NCBI GenBank assembly: GCA_036674765.1
Contig: JARVKI010000016.1
Location: forward strand, 372,001-436,000
DNA: 64,000 nucleotides
Direction of reading: 5' to 3'
Origin: Seiridium cupressi
Taxonomy: Eukaryota; Ascomycota; Sordariomycetes; Amphisphaeriales; Sporocadaceae
Shown here: in pieces, positions 56,285 to 64,000 of the stretch
Layout: each line of letters starts with the position of its first letter
Numbering within the stretch: position 1 is the stretch's first letter
The notes under the pieces: model-generated
Seen by the model: only the letters and a program-made list of their open reading frames with translations
Told to the model about the DNA's origin: nothing
Database searches by the model: none
Program-made: the position numbers and the translations under genes

Positions 56285-56784
56285 TGTGGTCCTATGCGGT
56301 TGAGGACTCGGAGACTGCTAAATCGGATTGACTCGTGGGTTGCTACGTTTCGAATCGAAGCTGTATACTGTTTGTTGTCACGCTGTAAAGGTAGACCTTC
56401 GAGGTGAAGCTATCCACGGGCTTTGTTCTCACCACCAGGCACTTCAGTGGTTTGCGCCGGACGTTGGACCTCGGCGCGGCATCTGGAGCTTCAGCTGCTT
56501 GCCCAGTCAGTCATGGGTGGCTCCCCTCAAGGCTTTAAGGCTACAATGTACCGACACAGCAAGCCGGGGGGTCCCCAGCTAGCGCCATCCAGTGCGACAG
56601 GGATATGTGACGTTGGCCTCCACCCCTAAATTTGGGAAATGAACATCGTGACACGCAAGCTACATCTTCACTTTCCTGTCCCTGGGAGCCCTGAAAAGGT
56701 GCACGTGAACCGCGCTCCTTGGGTTGTTGTCGCAACTGTCGCCAGTAGGAAGCGACTCGATGCCAGATCACACTCGCTTGAGAT
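56285..56784. other. Divergent promoter between Pex10 and Erd1-like gene
   Basis: Exactly 500 bases between two start codons pointing away from each other. Both core promoters must lie here. No specific factor site is claimed. Confidence 0.5.
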
Positions 56785-58098
56785 ATGGACGGTGACCCAG
56801 CAGTCGAGCCTGAGCTCGACTCCTTTAGCTTGACCTTTCCCTTGCCATATCGTGTGGCCTTCATCGTTGTGCTTGGTGCGTCGCATCTTCTGCTCTCTTT
56901 GCGCCCGTGAAAACCCAATCTTTGGCTAACGAGTGCAATAGCTACTTGGCTCTGGGGCGTCAATCTACACTATTTGGCCCTTCTCAAGATCGACGTTCCC
57001 TCACTAATCCGCTACCCATCGCGGACTTCACCACATCAACCGCCCCACCACCTCTCTACTTACCGCCTGGCCACCGTACTCTCCTCGATATACGCCTTCT
57101 CTCTCCTCGTGTTCTGGATCTTCACGCATCGAAACCCAGCCCTCGTTCTCGCCTGGGATTGGCTGCCGCTTACCTACCTCATCGTTTTAATCGGCGTGTT
57201 CGTCGCACCGCTCAAGAACTTTTCTTCCGCTGGACGGCAGCGGTTCCTGCACACGCTGAAGCGGGTCAGCATTGGTGGGATTGCAGAGGCGAAGGATGGA
57301 AAATTCGGGGACATCCTCCTTGCTGATGTCCTGACATCCTATGCAAAAGTGTTTGGCGACTTGTACGTGGCGCTATGCATGTTCTTCCACACCAATGGCT
57401 CCGCGACTGCCCGACCGGATAGGAACTGTGGCGGGACGATTGTGGTCCCTCTGATTATGGCAATTCCCAGCATAATCCGATTGCGCCAATGTCTCATCGA
57501 GTACGGGCGTGTGCGACGCGGCAGGATGGACGAGAAGACGGGCTGGGGCGGACAGCATCTCGCGAACGCGCTCAAGTACAGTACTGCGTTCCCGGTGATC
57601 ATATTTTCTGCCTTGCAGCGGAGTTGGGGCCCTTCTGCCACGTTGTACAGGGCTTGGGTTGGTGCCTGTATGGTGAATAGTCTGTATTCATTTTATTGGG
57701 ACGTCACTAAGGATTGGGACCTTACGCTCTTCGCACCCGCAAAGGAGCGCAATGCGCCAGATCACGCGTTTGGACTACGGAGGCGGCTGTATATTGGCCC
57801 TCCGACCACGTATTACGGCGTCATTCTGCTGGATCTGCTATTGAGGTGCACGTGGAGTCTCAAGCTCAGCCCTCACTTGGACCACATTGCGGATTTTGAG
57901 AGCTCAATCTTCATTATTGAGTTTCTAGAGGTTTTCCGGCGTTGGGTCTGGATATTCTTCCGCGTTGAGACGGAATGGATACGGAATAACACTAGCAACA
58001 CACTGCCGGTGCTTGGCCAGGACGACATAGGCCAGGGAATACTGCTAGGCGAGTACGGCAACGGTGGGAGTCATTACAAGGACGAAGAAAGTGATTAG
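56785..58098 (+). CDS. Erd1-like EXS domain Golgi protein
   Basis: Two exons, 56785-56875 and 56942-58098, joined over a 66-nt intron with a GGCTAAC branch and GCAATAG acceptor; the product is 415 residues. The longest open frame lacks an ATG; the first exon supplies it (MDGDPAVEPELDSFSLTFPL) and joins into VLATWLWGVNLHYLALLKID. The core is an EXS-type multi-pass membrane region: ATVLSSIYAFSLLVFWIF, WLPLTYLIVLIGVFVAP and NSLYSFYWDVTKDWDLTLF, then EFLEVFRRWVWIFFRVETEW near the C-terminus, the signature that links Erd1 with Xpr1/Pho81-type EXS domains. In yeast Erd1 is needed for retention of luminal ER proteins, for recycling Golgi glycosyltransferases and for returning phosphate from the Golgi lumen. 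Same role here by homology. Confidence 0.9.
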
Positions 58099-58476
58099 AC
58101 TCGGGGCTAGGGAAACGAGTCATGTACGATGGATGTAAGGGCAGCGGAGTCCATTGGATACCCCCGTCCTTGTGTGCAAAAGGTGTATGGCTGACGGCAT
58201 ATCAAGGCGTTATTGATTTCAAAATGATAGAAATTACAATGGGTGCTTGCAATTATGGGTCGTGTTTCTATGAATAGTTGCCTGTGAGCCTGTATTTCTG
58301 TGATCACAATTTAGCTCATACTAGTGTACTGTAACAAATGCGATGCCAAACGCCGTCATGATACCCAAGCCGTCTCCATGATGCATGCTAATACCTTTGC
58401 GATAACACCCCGCCCATATGTTTACAGAAAAAGTTGATACTCCAAAGCGGCATTTTCCATTTCCATTTCGTCGAAC
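58099..58476. other. Short convergent spacer
   Basis: 378 bases between the stops of the Erd1-like gene and the GT15 gene. No gene; probably both 3' UTRs. Confidence 0.45.
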
Positions 58477-59805
58477 CTATAGGAACCATGTCAACCATGG
58501 CCGCTGCATTGTGTTTGGTTGCTTCAGCTTATTCAAGCAGTATCCCGGGTGATTACGTGTTGTTTGGCCATCACATTGGCAGCGACACCCGATGCCACCC
58601 TCGATCTCGGGCGCCCAGGAGGTCTCGTTGCCTAAAATTGTGGATTCTGGTAGCTGCCCGCCCGGCGCGTTAGCTGGACATTGGTAGAGCAGGTCATGTC
58701 TATAGCCAAAATCCTCGAAGTGATGAACTTTCTTCGGATCAACGAACATGGCCACAGCAAGTGAATGAACAGCAGCATCGCCCCACTAGTTGAGAGTCAG
58801 TATGACACGTGAATACGGTAGTTGGTAAGTAGAGATTGTTCTCGGGTGACTTACGCGTTCGAAGTAAAAGCCCCCTTTCTTGTCAAGGTACTCGAAAAAG
58901 TCTTGATACGCCTGGCCGCGAAAGAGATCCATATCCGCAATCTCAAAATTGCTCCAGTAATGACACAGACTCCAAGGGTCACCGTGTCTGTCCCTCGACG
59001 CCAAAAAGTTCAAGAACTTCCTAAACGGATAGGGCATCCAGCTTGCCTGCACCATGGCACGCCATAGGTTGTTCGTCGGCAGGTTGTGCATCTCCTTCCA
59101 GTCCGCCACCTCCCGGAAAAGCGAGGGGCATGTCGATCCGACCTCCCACAAGGCAATGGTGAATCCGTAGACCTTGTTATGTTTTGCCATCTCCACGAAG
59201 GGGTCGTACGTGATCGCGCAGGTAAAATCCACATCCGGCTCGAGCCGCCAGTACCACTTGTATTTCTTCAGCGCTTCCAGCTGATAGAACTTCCCCGAGT
59301 AGAACCGGCACATGTGGTGGTATCCTTCGCTTCCAGCATGCGGCAAGCCCCTGTCACCTTGCTCCTTGATGCTCATCTTTGCAGCCGCCTCATTTACATA
59401 ACTTGGGAACGACCACGTCTCTTTGGGGATGACCTCGAAGGTGGCCAGTCCGCGCGAAGTCTGGTTCAGCTCAGTGATGAACTTTTGATCCCATGGTTCA
59501 TCGTTCATGAACACAATGGGATAGTTGTACCACTTATTGAAGGCGTTGTCGATACTCGTAATCGTTCGCTTCGCCTTATCCAGTTCCGAGTTTCGTGACA
59601 GCATTACGAGCACGGCATTCTCGCGCTTGGCGCTGGCGTCCGGCTCCTGGCATGATGTGAAGAAAGGTGTGTCGAGCTCTCGGTCTGGTCGAGGGACATG
59701 GTATTGGTACAAGTGGTAGCACACTTCGAGCGAAAAGGCAAGGAAGATAGGCAGGATGAGCCAGAGTGGCAACCGGCGCGCAGGACGAAGGACGCGCCGC
59801 AGCAT
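58477..59805 (-). CDS. GT15 alpha-1,2-mannosyltransferase (Kre2/Mnt1/Ktr family)
   Basis: Two exons, 59805-58855 and 58785-58477, joined over a 69-nt intron (GTAAGT donor, CAACTAG acceptor) between GGFYFER and WGDAAVHS, a run that is continuous in the family; the product is 419 residues. A type II membrane anchor lies at residues 12-30 (LPLWLILPIFLAFSLEVCY), so the catalytic domain faces the Golgi lumen. Family 15 motifs present: NAVLVMLSRNSELD, YNYPIVFMNDEPWD, YHHMCRFYSGKFY, KWYWRLEPDVDF (about 183-194), HYWSNFEIADMDLFRG and the Cys-rich end GCRCQCDG. It transfers mannose from GDP-mannose onto O- and N-linked glycans of cell-wall proteins. Which paralog (Kre2, Ktr1 or Ktr4 type) I cannot tell. 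Confidence 0.93.
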
Positions 59806-60834
59806 TATGCTCGCCCTTCCTGCTCTTTACAATATATGTTTTCTAGACCCCGACCTCTAGCGTCCACACCTCCCCGTCGTGAACTTCTAGGAATTCGCCC
59901 GCTTCGCTACCGTCGCATTGGGAATTGTCGGAGCGTATCTATGCGCCTGGGATAAATACGCCTCAATTGTGCATGCGCGCTTTCGGGGAGTAGCACGTTA
60001 AGAGGGGCGATGGTTGCTGAAGCAAAGTATGCAACAGGGTTGGATATAACAGTAGCACTCGAATTGAAGCCGAAGGTAGGAACGGCCGTACTTGATCTGT
60101 TGCATGGGATTTACGTACATCTAGAATGGCAGGCTGCATGGGGCACGACCTAGGCCCACGGTGCTGGGGAAGCTGACGAAATAGGGGTCCACTAGCGGTA
60201 GTTTTCTGCAGCGGCCATTAGGGAGCTAATCTGAGGACAGCGACTGAGACTCCGCATGATTCGTCAGTGCTCCGGTCCATGTCTTTGTGACCTATTTAGG
60301 AGTTACTTTGAGTCAGGTATGTATAGGCCGACTATATTGGCAAAAGTCGGTGATATCTACGGACTCGCCAGGGGTCTCGGTTGCCAATCAACCGCTACTA
60401 CTACCACGGGTAGGCGCAGAAATAATGCGATGCTCCCTAGTCATCCAAACGATATCAAACAATATGTATAACTTGCAGCATGACACCTTGGAGAGAGATA
60501 ACAAGTACTCGTTGTGACTATGTAAGAAGACAATGTGTTGGATTGGATCATACTAACGGCAGACGGTTCGTCTCATAACTTGCTTGCTGAGGCCAATTCG
60601 CTGGCCTCGCAGAATGTTTTCCGAGGCCAATAACGGGGACTAAAAGGACCCAGCGGTTCGTTCGGAAACCGATCGACCAAAAGCACAGGCCGTTTTCCCC
60701 GTTGGGTAGCTCCCGAGCGCCAACCCCACACTCCGGCTGACTTCACTTTCGTCAAACTATTACCTTCCATTCTAATTAACGGTATCTGCCAGCCCCAAGC
60801 CAGAACATCACAACTGCACCAATAGCCCGTGAAA
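59806..60834. other. Divergent promoter region
   Basis: About 1 kb between the starts of the GT15 gene (minus) and the Dap1-like gene (plus). Only short frames without domains. Confidence 0.45.
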
Positions 60835-61405
60835 ATGGAGTACGTCAACCAGCATGTCGCACATGAGGCCAATAAAGGCCCCGAGTCCGCCTTGTAAGCC
60901 CCTTCCTCTCTGTTCGCGCCTGGTCAAACCCGAAGCTAACTGCTCCGGCAGCACCGGCATCGTCACACCACTCAACTTCATCCTAACCGCCATCACCCTC
61001 TACACAACCTATCTACTCTACAAGCCCTCGCCTCCCGCTGCGCTGCCCCGCGAGCCCCCGGCGACCGTCTTCAAGACTTTTACACCCCGGACACTGCTCC
61101 CGTACAATGGTCTCAATGGCGCGCCAGTGTACCTCGCCGTGCGGGGACGGGTCTTTGATGTGACCGCGGGTCGCAACTTTTACGGACCCGGTGGGCCGTA
61201 CGAGAACTTTGCTGGCAGAGATGCGAGCAGGGGATTGGCATGTCACAGTTTCGACGAGGACATGCTGACCAAGGATCTCGACGGCCCACTGGACAGGTTG
61301 GATGGGCTGGGCGAGGAGGAGTTTGAGAGTCTCAGAGGCTGGGAGGAGAGGTTCGAGAGCAAGTACTTGGTTGTGGGCAAATTGGTGCCTGTTGGAGAGA
61401 AATAA
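60835..61405 (+). CDS. Dap1/PGRMC-like heme-binding membrane protein
   Basis: Two exons, 60835-60893 and 60952-61405, joined over a 58-nt intron (branch GCTAACTG, acceptor CCGGCAG); the product is 170 residues. One membrane helix lies at about 24-43 (VTPLNFILTAITLYTTYLLY). A cytochrome-b5-like MAPR domain follows: LPYNGLNGAPVYLAVRGRVF, then FDVTAGRNFYGPGGPYENFA and GRDASRGLACHSFD. The Tyr at about 103 in GGPY corresponds to the axial heme-ligand Tyr of human PGRMC1 (Tyr113). In yeast Dap1 binds heme and supports the cytochrome P450 Erg11 in ergosterol synthesis. Expected in the ER membrane. Length is close to the family norm. Confidence 0.92.
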
Positions 61406-64000
61406 AAAGCTCCATGGGCAATGGAGAGACGTGTGGCATTGAGCCGGCGCAATGCTGATTTCAGCAGCTTAGATTCAGAGGTTGACGACACGACACTCTA
61501 CACGAATCAGACTTAGGAAATAGTAGTGGTAAATCCTTGTTTGTGAATCTAGACAATTTTGAAAGCATAGTCTTTCCCATGGAGGACCAGTCTCTTTCCT
61601 GCTTTGTTCAAGACCCTGCCTGCCCTTTCCTGCTGTATGTTGTTCGCTCATCAGTAGGTCTTGCTTGAGCCGAGGCTGTATGGTTGTGAGCCTGTTCAAC
61701 GGAACCGATGTTGTGCCAAGGTTCGTCCGCGATCGTTTGTGACTCCCAACGATCCATGGGGCCCAGGCCCGTATGCTTGTTGATCAAAGGGGCAGTTTTG
61801 AAGGCCCACGGACGCTGAATGGGGACGAATGTTGTATCGTGCTTGTTGGATGTTCTATGAGATAATTACTATGGTCAGTGCGATGCTTTGTGTAACAATG
61901 TATAGCTACATACGGTTGAGACGGCGGTGATACCATGATATGCTGCTAGGTAGTGACGCAAGACGAAATTGTTAATCATATATTTGTAGGGAAGTGATTT
62001 TTGAGACTGGATACATGAAAAAAGTTATGTTGAAGCGTGATATAGCCGTATAGAGCGCGTGTTCTTAGATGTCATTGTGATGGGTTACCAAAGACACAAA
62101 TACCTATTTCTATGCGAGCCATGTGGTATCTTATGGCTCTATGTCTTTATTTATGGCCTCATCAAGTATCCCACGCCCTTAACCGGGTCTTTGGTTGATG
62201 TTCTTGCGCTCAGTATACCAACCAGAGCCAGACTCCTAATGAATATATCGGGACGTGTGGTGTGGTTCTATAGGGTTACGCCCGACGGAACGCAATGTAG
62301 CTTTGAACGTCTTGGCATGAGTCTCATCCCATGCAAGTCAAGTAGCCTCGAATTTGAGCAGGAGAGGCTAGAGCAGATATCCTCTACCAGGCTACATACA
62401 GCCAACATCCTAACGTCAAGGGTCAGTAGTTGCTTAGCACTCCAACGATTGCCTCTTAGAATCCCAATGACGCTAGTTAGGTTTGATAAGGCGTCGATTG
62501 ATAGGATTTATGTCTATGAAGGAAGATACTTAGCCAGGCGGGCATGATCTGGCATTGGGGGCACATATTCACACAGTTGACAAATACAAGTCGCCTTCTG
62601 CGGGTGCCGGCGGAATGGTGATAACAGCAGTATGTTGAAGTTGAAATCCAGCCGAAGGGATCTCGAGTGGAATCATAAGCCTTTCTCTCTTGCTGATGTA
62701 CACATTTGTAGTCAAAGCCACAGTCGGACCTACCACCGGGGTCTTCATGCACTCTAACGTCTGAGACAGGGTCTTAAAAGGGCAAGTAGAAGGTGACGGT
62801 TGAGGCACCAGTTAAACTTTGGCGATACGTGATCGTACACCTCAAAAAGGAGGATTTCTCTCAAGGTGTTACACGGCATTCTGAGGTGAGGGTTCTGTAG
62901 AGGCAGCCACAATACGAGGTCCGCCTTTTGGGGACTGTCAAAAGAGGCGGGGGTCCTGATTCACCAATGATCTACGCAGCGACCCTCAGCTGTCAGAAAT
63001 CACTATTGAGGATTACGCTTTTCTGACCGAGTCAGCATACTGGCATGCAGTATTATGTGCATGTCATGCGGAGTACATATAGTTACATGTGGAAGCATTA
63101 GCTAGCCAGATCTAATCATGTTCGGTAAGACCGAAAGAAGGTATCCGTCTCAACACACACCTGATCGTTCATTCTGACACCCCTCGCCTCGAGTTGATGT
63201 GGGCTTACAGTAAAGGACCGTTGACCGGTCCCCACGCAAAGTTGGTAGGTACAGATGCCGCCGCTTCGGCCAGCTTGTATGTAAGTGGTCCCGCGCCAGG
63301 GGGCTGATCCCAACTGGCCCTGAGCACTGGAGATGATAGTACAGCATACGAGTGAAGTTAATCTCCTGGGGTATGAGAGGTCTTCGTTATGGGTAGATGA
63401 TAGATCAATTGTTGTTTGGTAAACGGACAGATGTTTAAACCCCCACTCTGTGCAATTCTGAGTCGCTCAAGGAGGGAGTAGTACGAAGAAAAAATCTCAG
63501 TTACGTCGTGCATACATAGTCGATGCTACTTCCTTCTTCTTCTTCTTCTTCTTCTTCTTCTTCTTCCTTACTCAAGGAGACAGAAAAATGCGCCCTAGGT
63601 AGGAGCGTCCCCAGCCTGGTCGTGCTTCCAGAAAGCATTGCCCGTTTTGGGGTCGCTCGTGCCGTTTTAGGCCTCCAGACTGTCCTATAGGGTTACACAA
63701 TTGTTTTCAATATGAATCATCGCCAAACATTATGTGTGGACTCCAACATACGAAACCGGGTTCGTCAGCGATATACATAAAAGAGGAATTGGTATCTTGG
63801 TCTTACCGACCAAGGTCGTAATCAAGATAGTCGAGTCCTCGGTACCAATTACCATACTATCAAATCGAGACACTAGATATGTTCAAGTCCTTCGTAAGTG
63901 GGATTGTCAAGATTCGGGAATAAAGCGCATACTAAGAAACCGAAAACGGTTCAACCAAGGCTCTCATGACCAAACACGAAAGAAAGTATGAGGTCTTGAT
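61406..64000. other. Gene-free right end
   Basis: About 2.6 kb with no recognisable gene. The 162-codon frame at 62059-62547 and the minus-strand frames near 62570-62800 and 63120-63350 lack domains and mostly lack good starts. A CTT microsatellite is listed separately. Confidence 0.4.
63532..63566 (+). repeat. (CTT)n microsatellite
   Basis: Eleven or so uninterrupted CTT units. Useful as a polymorphic marker; no coding context. Confidence 0.92.

Noticed and set aside
62059..62547. 162-codon plus-strand open frame
   Set aside because: No ATG-supported conserved start, no domain, and amino acid composition typical of translated non-coding DNA.
63116..63347. Minus-strand frame with GTTYIQAGRSGGICTYQLCV
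   Set aside because: Looks like a secreted Cys-containing fragment, but no signal peptide or Met lies upstream in frame and overlapping frames are equally open.
1..64000. Search for transposon ends, long terminal repeats, CRISPR-like arrays and telomere repeats
   Set aside because: None seen by eye; no long direct or inverted repeats and no TTAGGG arrays.

Overview
This window is nuclear DNA of a filamentous ascomycete (Pezizomycotina). The signs are many short spliceosomal introns (48-171 nt, GT...AG, several with a CTAA-type branch site 10-20 nt before the acceptor), a tRNA-Asp with an intron at the canonical 37/38 site, intact fungal families (GINS Psf1, Utp18, Rpf2, Pex10, Erd1, GT15 mannosyltransferase, DUF1765, Atg33), and long Ser/Pro-rich fungal proteins. 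I cannot place it to genus; class level (Dothideomycetes, Eurotiomycetes, Leotiomycetes or similar) is also open. There is a 10-N assembly gap at 54817-54826 inside a homopolymer-rich stretch.

Layout. 1-11 kb is a decayed, gene-poor arm. It holds a broken Baeyer-Villiger monooxygenase (864-1690), a tRNA-Asp (2120-2207), one large intact coiled-coil gene (2803-6229, minus), a possible TPR-repeat relic (about 8458-8655) and a damaged Zn2Cys6 regulator (9567 onward). 11-30 kb is conserved and mostly on the minus strand: a large uncharacterised protein (11118-14738), a SulP/STAS/cyclic-nucleotide-domain transporter like yeast Vsb1 (16112-19661), GINS subunit Psf1 (21999-22749), a small conserved protein (24125-24660, plus), Utp18 (24718-26499) and a pseudouridine-5'-phosphate glycosidase/PfkB kinase fusion (26860-29506). 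30-41 kb carries a GPI-anchored secreted protein, a broken small secreted protein, two SDR enzymes in convergent orientation (the second a peroxisomal-type 2,4-dienoyl-CoA reductase), Atg33 and the ribosome factor Rpf2. After a 3.9 kb gap come a DUF1765 protein (44581-48223), a GH53 endo-galactanase (49702-50925) and an uncharacterised three-exon protein with repeated Trp motifs (51740-53683). From 55 to 61.4 kb the genes form two divergent pairs: Pex10/Erd1-like and GT15 mannosyltransferase/Dap1-like. 61.4-64 kb has no gene I can support.

The genes do not form a biosynthetic cluster. They are mainly housekeeping: replication (Psf1), ribosome biogenesis (Utp18, Rpf2), nucleoside salvage, peroxisome biogenesis and beta-oxidation (Pex10, dienoyl-CoA reductase), Golgi glycosylation (Erd1-like, GT15), sterol/heme (Dap1-like), plus one plant-cell-wall enzyme (GH53). 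No CRISPR, prophage, bacterial operon or intact transposon was seen. Exon boundaries were chosen by eye from splice signals and frame continuity and have no transcript support. I found no convincing new multi-gene system; the most unusual items are the Trp-motif protein, the kinase/glycosidase fusion with its linker exon, and the relics.
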